Source: Protea cynaroides
Taxonomy: Eukaryota; Streptophyta; Magnoliopsida; Proteales; Proteaceae
DNA length: 64,000 nucleotides
Assembly (NCBI GenBank): GCA_028583415.1
Contig: CM053269.1
Span: forward strand, 50,001,322 to 50,065,321
Direction: 5' to 3'
Shown here: positions 11,574 through 24,965 of the stretch, piece by piece
How the letters are laid out: each line of letters opens with the position of its first letter
Position numbering within the stretch: position 1 is the stretch's first letter
Program-made: the position numbers and the translations under genes
Notes under the pieces: model-generated
What the model was told of the DNA's origin: nothing
Database searches by the model: none
Seen by the model: the letters and a program-made list of their open reading frames with translations, nothing else

Positions 11574-13237
11574 AGCCCAGTCTGTTAACACCCTTGAATA
11601 GATCCATATGATTAAGGACCTTACAGCTGTGTGGTCAGTTATAAACTCAAAATCATCCCCAACAACTTCTTACCTGCTCCAACCACCGCCCCCGCCCCCC
11701 ATAAAAAAAACACACACACACACAAAATAATTTAATTGACCTATTACGAGGATGGAAGTAAAGCCCATAGGCCACAAAACCGAGGTAAGGAAGTTACAAA
11801 TTTACCGGGCCGGACAAAAAATGGATTGGCACTAGGCTAATAGGGCATCGATAAACATGCTTATAAATTCAGGCATCCGACACGGTATGAGTGGTTATCA
11901 AAATCGACTCAACACGTATCTGGATTGGTCGGTGTTGGATGCATAAACTACGGACGTACCAGAAAGTGCCATGTGACACCACTTAGAGACTCCTATAGCT
12001 GTCTCACCCATGACTCCAATTGTCTAGTCACGTATCTTATAAGGCGCGACTTTGACATCTTCGATGGCCCGAGTTTGATAATAATCCAATCTTACTTTGT
12101 GAAACTTTTGGAATTTTACGTTGTGGAGCTCGTGTGCTCCTGCCTTGCAAAGTTTGTGCTTTCTTACCTTATAAACTCTGTTTGATCTTACCTTGACTAG
12201 CTCAATCTAATATGGGAAAAATCCAACATTGCCTTACCTAGTTTGTGCCCGCACTCCATAAATACGAGGCAACCTTTATAGCTTTACTTCATCTCATTTT
12301 TACCTCATGTATTATTTTCTATTGCCCCCCTCTATCTCCGAACTTGACTCTCCTAATCATGGAGTCCTATAGTTGTTTACACTTCATAATATTGAATTAG
12401 GCATCGGAATTGCTTTGGGTCTAGAACCACTATGCGGATACTGATGTCAATAGTTGGTATCGGTTCGATGAAGCTGGAAAAGTACTCTTTTGGAGCCACT
12501 TTCATCCCACTATCCCATGAAATGGATAGATTATTATTCTATTAAAAAATTAAATATGATCGTCACGCTGCAATCCCATTCATTGGATGATTGACAAGTG
12601 TCGTAAAATATAAAAAAAAAATAAAACAATGGTATCAGATCCCCCAACCTGGGACAGTATCGGACCAATCCTCAAACTCCGGCGAAAATCGGTATTGGTT
12701 CAGCATCCATCAATTTTCAAAATCGATATGAATCGGCTGATGCGATACGGTTACTTGAACCGTGTGCTGCAGACTCCAACGCGGTTCGTAGTCTTTCCGG
12801 GCCAAGCCACCAGCTGCCCAGCTCAGCCTCACCCCGCCCGGGCCTCAAGAGTCAAGAGTGAAGACGAAAGAGTGGAAACTGAGGCAGAACGGCCACGCTT
12901 TGGTTGTTGGGAGTTGAGAGTTAAAGACGGCTAGGCAACCTTCCTCCGAAGTCCAAACTCCAAAATCAAGCCGAAGTATTCACTATTCTTGCCGTCCTCC
13001 TGTCCGAACAAGTTCCTGGATTCTTCAGAACATTCAGAGCCAGAGAACGGAGGTAATAGTCAATTTCGGATTCCCCAATTGGCGCTTCTATCCCGTTATT
13101 AATTCGATTTTCTCCTGTCTCTTAGTACTGGTGTTCAGAATTTGCCGTCACTGTAGCAGTTTCTTACCGTCGACTGTGAATATTTGGCTGTTGAACTCAG
13201 GGAATTTCTTCATCTTTCCCAGTACGTTTTGGTGAAA
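11574..13237. other. Intergenic region and PAS1 5' flank
   Basis: No separate gene is supported. A segment at about 12420-12770 carries GGTATCGGTT and GATACGGTTACTTGAACC words resembling the MITE at 8.7 kb and may be a related degraded repeat. The GC content rises from about 12780 to 13200, as expected for the promoter and 5' UTR of the PAS1 gene; I could not fix a TATA box or transcription start. Confidence 0.4.
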
Positions 13238-16200
13238 ATGGCAGTAGATGAAGAGCAGGATTTTGCATCCAAGAAGAAACAACCATCTGATGAAGAGAAG
13301 AGGTTCGTTCTCTTTCTCTCTCTCTTTCTATATGGATGTGCGCTTGTGTCCCCGACAAATTTTTTTTTGTGCGGAGATGGTAGTATTGCAATCAGTTTCT
13401 GTTAATGAGGATTACTCTTTCTCTTTCCCTTAGGAGAATGAAAATTGTACCTGGGAGTCTCAAGAAAGCTGTAATGAGGCCTGGAGGTGGCACTGCAAAA
13501 CCTGTTGATGGTGATCAGGTCCATTCTTCAATTATCCACTGTTGATTTTTCAGTTGCCTTTTTCTAGTTCTTCATACGACTGGACTTAATAATCCAGTTA
13601 TGTTTTTGGGGGATGGGAGTGGATGGGTAAAAGCACCTAAATTAACGTTTTCTTTCCAATTTCCATCTGAGATTTTGAGTTGACATGCTGCCGGAAGTAA
13701 AATTTGCACAATCATCAACGTTATTTGAGTCGTCGATACCCTCACTAGTGAAATGTAAAGTGTTAGTGGTAACATGGAGAAGTTGCGGCTAAGTAATTGA
13801 ATGTGCCACTTCGTGGTCATACTGGTTTCTAAGAACCCTATATTTGATTCTTAGGATTTGAAGTAATATCAGTGTTCTATCTGATAGTTCGCATTATGCT
13901 GTGAGCTGCTATCAATCACATAAAACACCCAATCTTGATTTTTGAAAACTAACTGAAGGTTTTCACCTTTAGAATTATTTCCTGCATGTCTAGACTTGTT
14001 TGTAGATAGATAGATAGATAGATAGATAGAGATTGGATAAAAAAAAAGAAACAAGAGACGCTACTACTCATTTAGCCTTTAAATACTACTGGTCACATTT
14101 GAAACAAAAGCGACTAAAATAGAATCCAAGCAAAATTACTAACTTAAAAAATAAGAAACAAATCGTGTGGATTGGCCCACTGCCGACACACCTAGGATGC
14201 TCAAATCAGATGACTAGGTCAGCCTGGTTGTTACCATAGTGTCAGTAGCATATAGTTCAACAGATGCAATAGCCTGATTTATAGCCACTCCCTTTTTGTA
14301 GGAAATTATGGCAAGGGATGGGATATTCTTGAATCTTAGAACATAAATATATACATATACTCCTCTTTTCTGTAGCTGGTTGAACCCTTTGCATTTAGTA
14401 TATATTGGACTAAAGAGGATGATCTGTGTTACGCTTGCATTTTGCAGGTCATATTTCATTGCACAGTTCGAACGCTCGATGGATTTATTGTTGAGTCGAC
14501 AAGATCACAGTATGGAGGTAAGTTGGGTTTTGTTTTAATAATGATTCTTGGTCCGCTTTTTTATTTTATATAGGGGCTTGATGTATTGCTAACCCCGAAC
14601 TAGTGAAATCCAGGTAGCTTGATAGCAGAATTGTTTATGCCTCTTAAAGAGGACCTGAAACCGATGTTTAAAAGTGGTAAGTAAAAGAAATAGGAGAAAA
14701 GAAAAGAAAAGAAAAGAAGAGATATGATAAGGAATCACTACTTGATCGGTAGGGCTGGCATCACCACCATTTTGTTGAACCTTAAAATCACCACCAGGGC
14801 TTCATAGAATCACCACTAGGGATCCCACTGAATCACCATGGCTGGGAGCATTCTGAATCACCACAGAACCAAAGGCAAAGCCAATCTTTCATTCAACAAA
14901 TTCGTGTCCAGGGCTGTAGCCCATTACAAACTTATATAGAAGACTCAAAACATGACTGAAACTAAGCTTAAAACTTCTCCAGCCTAGATTGCCTTGGAGG
15001 TGATCTTAACAAACTAGGATATTATAAAATTATGAAGAAAACAACCTGAAACAAGGCTGAACCCATAGAGAACTAGTTCAGTCCAACTAAAACACTTTGA
15101 TGACAATTGAAACTAAAATAATAGGACTCTAACTAGACCCCACAACTTAACTAATTAATAAATTCTGTATTCATCCCTCTTACTCATATTTTAGGTCTGT
15201 TAAAGTGGCATATTACAATAAAAACCCATTGGACCAAAGGCCCAACATATGTGTAACCCAAAACAAGACTTAGTTCCACTAGAAAGCCCAGTCCTATGTT
15301 TTATCTGCATCAGGTTAGTTTTCAGAGACATGCTAGCAGATTACCACGCTTGTTTTGTTTTCAAATAAGCTGAACTTTCTTGCTTCTTATTTGAAGTGTA
15401 AGTAAATTACACGTACAACTAAAAAAAAAAAAGCTGAAAATATTTCATGGGTTTTCCTTGTATACTTGGGAGGTTTCTATGTCTATGTAAATGCTACTTG
15501 GAGCTTTAAATAGATCAACTTAGAGTCTTATTCTGTTCTCCTTTGGCAGGCCTTCCTGTTTGAGTCTAAGGTGTACTTTCCAGCAGAATTTTTCTGTTCC
15601 TTCTGCCTTCCTGACTATCATCAATTACTGATCGGTGCATGGGCAGAAGCAATTATATAACTGGATAATTATGACAGACTTCAATAGGCTTTTGTGTGTG
15701 TGCTTGTGTATATATATTATATTATGTAAATGAAGTGAAAATTTTATAGGTTCGTATAGTTATTTTACTTGGAGCACCGTGTGGTTTACTACCCACCTGA
15801 CTAGCCAATCGGCCCAATCATAATCATGTTTGAAGGAGCAACTCTCTATCTATTTCAGAATTGTTTCAGAGTAAGTTGGTAACTTTGTGATGGCAGAGGG
15901 GTTTAGGAATTATACACACAATATTCCTCCTTGCAGCAGGACTTTTTCTCCACCAACCCAGAAAAACCAGAATAGAAACTTTATAGAAAATTTAACTTAT
16001 CTGAGAATCTGTCCATCGGTTGATCTTCAAACTTGGAGAAAGTGAACTTCCGGATGTACTTGATAATATACCAGAATCTGAGAATGATCTAACTGTCGAT
16101 GGAGGAGATATGAATTTTTGAAAACTATCTATCTCTAGCTGCCGCCTCTGGTAACCAACAGAATTATCTGGTCTGGTTGCAATCTTCAGTCTCATGATAT

Positions 16201-19200
16201 TTATGCAATTAAAAACAGTAGCAGTAGCACCGCAATTGCTTAAGAGGAGATAGGAGAGAAATTTGACAACAAAATAATATGAACGGCTCAAGAACAGACC
16301 TGCGGTAGAGTCTCACAGCCAAGGGAGACTCAACCAAAATTGCAACAATGATTTTAGTATTCAAAGTCTACCTTCTCTTTTCCTTTATTCACATATATAT
16401 AGAAACTAATGTTTACAAGCTATGGAAAGTCCAAAACAGAAAAGGATTAGGAAACTAGGTCCTAAATAGAAAAGGACTAGGAACTTATGGAAACTCCAAA
16501 ACACAAAAGGATTAGGAAACTTTCTTAACAGGCTATAGAAAGTTTCCAAAATAAACTAAGCTACTTAAATATTCCTTTTCCTAATGATAGGCTGTCACCT
16601 AATTTAGGAAACAAACCAAACTAACTATGGAGAAGAGACATAAATCCAAAATAACTATAAAAGATATAATCTGTTGCGGTTTGGTCCAGTTGTGATTTGG
16701 TTCAACTGAACCAAACTGATTTGGTCTAACTGGGCCAAATCAATTTGGCTTTGGCCGCTGCTGCGTGCAGTTTTGTTTTCTGCTATAAACCTGCACTGCA
16801 TCACTTTGGCTTGCATAAAGTCATGATATTAAATAGCAGATCCTGACTTCTATAAACTTGATGTTAATTCCAATTATATATGAGATATGTTCTACTACAT
16901 TTTTCTTTTTGGTTGTCTTTGTGGATGAATATAAAATTTTATTGGGGAAAGAATAAGGAATACTAATCATGGAGACTACAGTAAAGATCCCTGCTGAAAA
17001 TATGTGCCATAGGTACTGAACGATATATTGCTCTGTTCAATGGACCCTGAAATGAATATGCTTTTGGAATGTTCTACTGGTGAAGACAAGGATCAAATAT
17101 ATATTGATGATCTCAAGGCTGAAGCAACATGGGAAAGGTTGCCATGGAGAGAAGGCAAAGACGAGGATGTCACATGGTAAACTAGACGGAATGTCCTCGT
17201 CTTTGCTCTTTTAAAGTCTCTTACTTCTACTCCTATAAATATTTATCATAGGGAGGGAGCAAAGACAAGGACATTCCGTCTAGTTTACCATGGGAAAGGT
17301 TGCCATGGAGTGAAGACAAAGATGAGGAGGACAGAATCGGCTAATGGCTCATTGAAGGGGCTCGGGCGGCTTCTTCAAAGGCGAAGGTCTTAGCTTCTGA
17401 GAAGGCCCACCACTGATGTTCACGTTGTCTGCAAATTTTTTTTTGATCAATTGCTAGAGTGGCTTTCACACCTCTGTCCAAACTGAATGTTCACCTGTAT
17501 CCTGATGTCCTCAAATGTCCAAGGGCAAACATAAAGATGAGACAAAAGTGGGGGAGGGGATGGGATGGTCTGATGCTTTAGGATTTCCCAACGACAATCA
17601 ACAAAAATTAAATTTCATGCCTAGCTCTTCAGAAGGAGATTATACCCTGCTCTCTTGAGCAGTCATGGAGAATGAAGCTAGCAGGATGCCCTTGAATGTT
17701 GTCTGCAATGGATGCCAATTTTTTTTGCTAGAAACAACCTTCAGTCACCTTACTGTACAGAAAATATTTCTGAGCTTAATCATATTGCTGAACATTAATG
17801 TTGTAACAAGGGAGAACCGAACAGAATAGAGAGGGGGATCGTGAAGAAGAAATTAAGAGGGAGGAGAGAAGAATTGTTGTACATCTCTGCCTCACACTAG
17901 TATTTATTTATAGACTAAGAAAAGGACTCCTAAAGTGAGTCAAAATACAGCAGTAGAGTCCAAGCTAAAGACTGAAAAATATAAGAAACTAAACATAACC
18001 GGAAATTAAACATAACCAGTCTGGGTCATAGTTGTCAAGGCGTTGCCTAGGCATCTAGGCGCCCTTGTGACGCCTTGGAAAATCGGGCAGCTTGGTTGCC
18101 TAGGCACCCTTTCAGGCTTCCAAGGACTTGGTTCACCTTGGTTGCCTAGGCGCCCCTTTAGGCTTCCAAGGACTTGGTTCACCTTGGAACCTTGACAACT
18201 ATGGTCTGGGTGACACCTAGATCAGTCTAGGTGAGACCTAGACTATCGAACCAAAGTCGCAACAAATGTAATGTGGGATTTCTGGTCCTACTTTGTTTTG
18301 ACTGTTTTACGATTTGTTTGATTTATATAAATATGTAATCCTGTGTCAAATTTGGGTATTAAGATACCTATATCATGTATCGGCATGGTTTCTAAGCTTA
18401 TAATATAACTTTGGAACTTCTCTGCTATCCTTGTCTTAAGGGCTGGCAAGGATTTAGGGATTGGAATGGCCACTACTGATCCCAATACGATCCTGAGTTG
18501 ATTCGGCCAGGTCATTCCAAAAACAACATTGTTAGGGTGACCTATTTCAACCAAGTGTTGTGGAGGATCGGTGAATCAACCGGGATCAGTCCCAACTGAT
18601 ACTGAGTCAACTCAGCCAATGCTGCCAATCTGGTCCTGATCCCTAAATCTATGAGGGCTAAACTCACTGGATTGAATTAGAGGTTTGTGTTCTAATTGGT
18701 GAGAATTTGATGACTGCTATATATTTTCCTTTTGAACACATTTGTGTGAATTGTTGTGCTTGGCTTTTTGTCATTTGAGGAATTCTGATATTCTCTGAAC
18801 ATTTTTTTATGTGACAGGAAGGGGTAACCCGACGAGGCTTGTCTTGGGGAAAAGCAAGATGATTCTTGGATTGTTGGAAGGAATTCCCACCATGTTTAAG
18901 GATGAAGTAGCAATGGTATTGTCCCTATAGTTGCCATCAGTAGTATAGAATTATTGATTCCTTGAAGTTGCCATCAGTAGTATCGAATTATTGCATAGAA
19001 AAATGTTTGCATTCTTGGCTTTTATGTTGCAAGTACCTGTTGACTGTTGTGCAATGTCTACACTAGGCTATAGGACAAAAATTCCATAGATGTTGTTTCT
19101 GTATTTATGTCGCTCTGGATGGGGAAAAAAGTATATTCTACTCTATGCAATTTACTTTGTTATTGTCGCACCCTGTGCTTTTTTTGTCTCTCAATTGTGG

Positions 19201-22200
19201 CTTTACAAGATTGATCTTTCGGGTTAACATTGTTGGGAGTTAGGATAAGGATATCTGTGGCGTGGACTGAGTTATCTTCTAAACAAGTCACCTGAATTTC
19301 TTGAATTATGGAAGCTTCCTGATTTATTATGGAGTCACCCAAACTTTTTTTGGTTGCCTGTACTGATTGTATATCTAAAATCTTTTACTTGAGGATTACA
19401 ATTATCCAGTTCCTATTCAAGAATCTAAAATATGAATGGTAAACACTATCATTTTGGCTCCTTATTCCCTGTTTTGACAGAATTATCAACCCAGTACAAT
19501 TTTGAATCATTCTTTTTGATTTTTCGAAATGTACCTTACAGAGTTTCAATTTTCCTTCAAAACTACCAAATACGAGGATTTAAGTATTGTCATATCTCAG
19601 GTGTGGGATCCACCTTCATTCCCTCACCCCACTAACTTACTATTGAGAAGAGAAGGGCTTTAAGGATCTGAACTGAACCTTAAATTGGTCCCAGCATATC
19701 CCAATCCTATACAACGTTTAGGGTGTGAATTCTTGGCCTGGCCTACCTGCCCATTTTAAGCCGTCCAGAGTCTTCAGGCCATGCCAATCAATAAACAGGT
19801 TATTCAGAGGTTTGGTTTTAACCAGACATTCAATGGAATGGTTTGGGTGTTGGTCCTGGATCTAATGGGCTAGGACATTCTTGTGGTCCCCTGCTAGAAA
19901 TACAAAAGTAAGCTTAGGATTTCTAGTCAAAATAAAAACTCTTACCCTAACCCCATAGAGTACAATTAAGATATCTCCATACCCTTCCGCTACAGGATAC
20001 ATGTAAAAAGTTCCATTACCCAGTGGGTAAAACCTTTGTTTAATAAAATTTTCATCTATTTTCCTTAGCAGAATAAATATCTACCAATATGCACGTAATA
20101 CTATGGTATTCCCTTGTAAATAAATAACCATTAATTAACCAGATACACATGCCATACTGTTATAATGTATAAAATAGAGGTCTTTTGGAATATTTAGCTA
20201 TCACTAGTTGCAGAACTCTTCCTAGCCAACTTCAAATTAAAGGATCCTTAAATTCTGTACTTTTATTGACCAAAACAAACCATACAACACTACATATAAA
20301 GGACCCATGAGCCAAGACTTTAGCTGAAACTATTTTAAAAGACAGCTGAAGTTACAAGATTAACCTTCCCCCTCCAATACCCATAACCACTTTGGTTACC
20401 ACCTCAAAGATTCTGTGGGCTTTGCTTGCTGAGTTTCTGATTTCCTATGGGATTGTCTATCTCTTTAATGATGTCAATGTATATGGCCTAGGGCCATAAT
20501 TAGTCTCATGCCTTGTACACTGCCCATTATATACTGTGAAATTTATGGAACTGCTTCGCCACTTCCAGCTCTGATATTAACTCAGCACCACTTTTACTAT
20601 TCTCACCGGTAGAATTTCTACCTCTATCAATCATAGTTATCAACTTATCACGGTGACAAGGTGATCCAAGATGTTGGAGGGTTGTTGGATGCCCAAGGCG
20701 CCCGCCTAGGTGACCAAGGCACCCTAGTTTCCAAGGCGTCTGGATACCTAGGTGACGCCTTGATAACTATGCTATCAATGACAGAATCAGCATTATCATA
20801 ATTAGTCTCATGCCTTGTATTGGCTGTGTATTGCCCTCTTCCATCACCTTGGCATGATCAGTGCTAGAGCTGTGGCACTTGGCATGAAACTCTAGATAGA
20901 TATTTGCAGTCTTCCGATCCTATATGACCATATCCATCAACAAGTGCTGCGGTAAGTAAGAGTCATTCTGTCTATGAAGTAGTGGTTCCAGGCAAGATCA
21001 AGTGGCTTATCATATTTATATACTTAAATATGTTTATCAAGTCAATGAGGTTATAACCACCACTTGAACCATCCTAGTGGAGGAAAAATGAGTAATAACT
21101 CTTTGAAACTTCAAATTCAAGGTTCAAATGGTGGTACCCACCAAAAAAAAAAAAAAAAGAAAAAGAAAAGAAAAGTTAATGAGGTTGCGAATCCTCCGTT
21201 ACATGCTGTAATGAACAAGCACGAGCTCAAGTTTTTTTTTTTATTTAAATATATCTTGCTGCTTTGTTTGGTACAAATCAAACAATATGCTTTAGTTCCT
21301 CTTACATCCCAAGGACATTCATATTTGACTAACCACTTTCCTGACCCTTTTCCTGACATTGGGGGGCTATCACTCTACATTTCCTATTAATAAGCTGCTA
21401 GTGAAGATGTTGACCTGTTAGATAGTGCCAATGTTAATTGTCAATGAATCTGACTTTCTATTTTATCTCCACTTATCTATACTTAAGGTCTCCATGGCTC
21501 CACAGAAGAAATCCTTAGCTTAATCAGAAAATCCCTTTCCCTGATTCTCTCTATCAAAATAGATAGTCCTTGGTCCTATTGCTGCCTTTAACATTTGATG
21601 GAGATTTGGCATCTGTTTTACTTCCAAATCATGTTTACTATATGATTTGTATTTTTTTTTTTGTGCATAAAATTTATAAAGCGAGAACTACATTTGCTTC
21701 GATGACTTAATGGCTATACCCTTCAAATATATTTGTACCACTTAAAACTTGAAAGTATGTTGAGGCAGCTTCTACCCACATCTGAAGTGGAAACTAATGG
21801 ACATCCATTCACATGCTTCATTGTCAGGTCGTGCTGTCTCTTGCAATTAAGTACTTTAGAGTCAGTTTCGCTTTTATATCACTGCCATATTATTGAGATG
21901 CAATTTTAAGCAATCATCAACTTTACCATTCAAGAGAATTTGGGGTTTGGAGGAGAAAGGATTGTCCATTTGTTGTTTGATGAGATTTCTTTCTTGTTTC
22001 AGTTCAAGATGAAACCTGAACTACACTATGGCGAAGTTGATTGTCCTGTTGCAGTTTCAGAGAGCTTTCCCAAGCATGATGAACTTCATTTTGAGATTGA
22101 ATTGATAGATTTCTTCAAAGTGAAGGCAAGCAATATCTATCTATTTGTCTATATATTTATGATCTCTTTGTCTATCTATATTTTATCTATATATTTGTGA

Positions 22201-24934
22201 TCGACCTCTATGCAACCATAACATTTCGGTCTGTAATAAACAAGTTCTCTTTTCCAATTTACTAGAACATTTCCTCTGGGTTTTTGGAGCTGTTTTACTT
22301 CTGGTTATATTTTCGAACTAATTTAATGATTTTGAATGCTTGATTCATGGGTTCATCATTTCATCTTATCATTGAAACATTTTATACCTCTGGATCATCA
22401 CGATATGGTTGAAAGGTAATAAGATCAAAAGTTTCTGTTGGTAAATGTTAAGGGATCTAGGTCACTGGACATATTAATTGCACCCCTAGTCTTTTCTTTA
22501 AGATTTTGGGTGAGCATCCAACATACTATTTCCTTCACAATGTTATTGGTGATAGATAGTTGATACTAGTAGCATCATGTTCTTCAAGAGAATTGAAGTT
22601 AATACAAGTGGCCATGTACAGATTCATTTCTCTGATCCTTGGTATTGAAGCACAACTCAGCTCAGGTTTGCCACTCAATGATGGCGTTTACGTTTAGGCT
22701 CGCCTCTGGCTTGTGATTAACGGGTGCCAAGCTCCGGCTTGGGTTGTTATAGTTCTGGTAGGTTCAGCTCCAGCATGGCTTGGCTTGGCTTATTTTGCTT
22801 AATACAAGTAGTTACCCCATGCTAGCCTAAACCAGGAAAGATGGTGCATGCCTTTTGCATTGGTGGATGGGAGCACGGAATTTCCTTTCTTACCCAGTTT
22901 GGGAAGACAAGCACTCTTTCTTTCTCTCTCTATTTAAAAATGTCTTAACCTATAAAAGGAAACTGGAGTTGATATGACCTTCAGCACATGCCAAATATGG
23001 GGTTATATATCATCCCATACAGGAAGCAAATTACAGAAAAGAGCAATACCATTATATTTATATGTGTATTTTTTTAACTATTTACCCATTATATTAAAAA
23101 AAAGAAAAGAAAAGGAATTGAGCTTTACCGGTTCTGATTCCACTCACAGCTGGTTCAATACTATTTGAAATTAAATTATTAAATAAAATTCTAACGAACA
23201 AATTAAATTAAAAATTTAAATAAAATAAAATAAAATGTAATTAATTTTTTTTATAATATTTTACGTGCAGGAACCAGAACAAACTCTATTTATCTTTTTA
23301 TGTTCAAATTGACCGTGCTTTATTCAATCAGATTCTAACCCAGCTTGGTTTATTCTCGTCTAGGCTCTAGCTGAATTAGTTTATGCTGAGTTTCTGGCTT
23401 GGAATTAAGCTCAAATTCTGGTTGTTGTGAGCCAAGATCTTTCTCTTTCTTGACATGCCTTGTTAAGAGTGAAGCCTTTAATCAACACAAATATTGTGAT
23501 TACAGATTTTCTCAAAAATAGCTGAGATGTCATGGGCTTGTTATTACTATATTTATCTAGTCAGACATTTTATTGATTTTTTGAATCATTTGGAAGTAGT
23601 ATTGAACTATTTTGTTATTCTGATTGCTTTAACAAGTATCAACTTCTATTATTTAAGCATCTATGACCAAGAGGCCTTTGTGTGGGGAGTTTGTATGGAC
23701 AAGAGGACTGTGTTGGGGGGTAGTATAGACCAGGGGGATAGTTGCTTAAAGTTATGCAACCTCTGTGGCTACCAAGGGCTTGCAGCAATAAAGGGAAAAG
23801 ATCTGGTTTTGAACCTGGCAGCAGTCACATGGGTTATATGGCTTTTGGAACAAGGGGTTTTCTGAAACTTGATGGAATTAGTTCGCAGAATTTGTTACAG
23901 GGCAAGGGATCGAAACATTTTCTGGCATCTCCTTGTAAAGATTATTTGAAGATGGGGGTGTACAAGCACGTATATAGCAATTGGAAGAACTCACTCATTG
24001 TTTAGTGTACTTTTTTTTTCCTGCTACTAATAGTACAAATTTCAGGTTTTGTGGGGGCTATTGTCCTTAATAAATGAAGGATCTTTACGCAAAAACTGCA
24101 TGACTTAACTCCCCACCGCCCCAAAGGGAAAGGGGGTGATGCGGGATCCGGGTTGAGAAAACCCTAATTAGATCCGCTGTGGACCCACCCAAATAATATG
24201 AAAACTTGATTGAATAAACAGTGGCAGAATTGTAATTAAATCCAAAATTCAACCAGTGGTGGCAATTTGGTAATTATTCAGAAGTTTGAAATAAGTCTAG
24301 AGAACCAAACAAAGCCTCAGGATAAAATTAGAAACAATTCTTAGATCAATGGGTGAACCTGGAAATAATATTATGAAGAAGGAGCAAAATAAAACAAATA
24401 ATAAAGATAATGGCAATTCTAGAAAACCAGAAACAATTTAACCCTTCTTCAAGCTCACGACAGAGAGAGAGAGAGGCGGAAACCAGATCTGTTTGAAGAG
24501 AGAAATCTCTCTCGTATGAATCCCAAATAGTCTGAAATTTCAGGGATTGGATCGCAATCCTCTGGTCAATTGATTCCTACCAATTTTGATTCCAAACAAC
24601 AAAGAAATAAAGAGCATTGAAGGACTGAAACTGATCTTGGCGGTAGGAAAGAGAAGGGGTAAGTTGTAGGTTTTGTAATGCAATGTTGAAGGGGTTTTGG
24701 GTTATGGGTTTGGAGGGTTTAAGTCGTTTATGGAAGAGAAGCTCTGAGCCAGGATTTGAGGGAGATATGAAGAGGGAAGAAAGAGGTTGATGCACTTTGT
24801 TGGGGTTGGGGTTACAGCCAGAACAGGGGAATAATAGAAGAATAGGGGAAGGGAAGAAGAAGGAAGAGGAAGAAGGGAAGGAGGGAGAAAGAAAGAAGAA
24901 GGGGGAAACCAGTCTAAGGAGTAGACGGTTTCTG

Positions 24935-24965
<31 letters not shown>

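Noticed and set aside
13184..13237. Upstream extension of PAS1 in the same frame
   Set aside because: It would have to begin at TTG; the ATG at 13238 starts the conserved leader.
23527..24005. Open frames of 112 and 87 codons in PAS1 intron 5
   Set aside because: No motif, hydrophobic random composition and overlap of frames; it looks like old repeat DNA.
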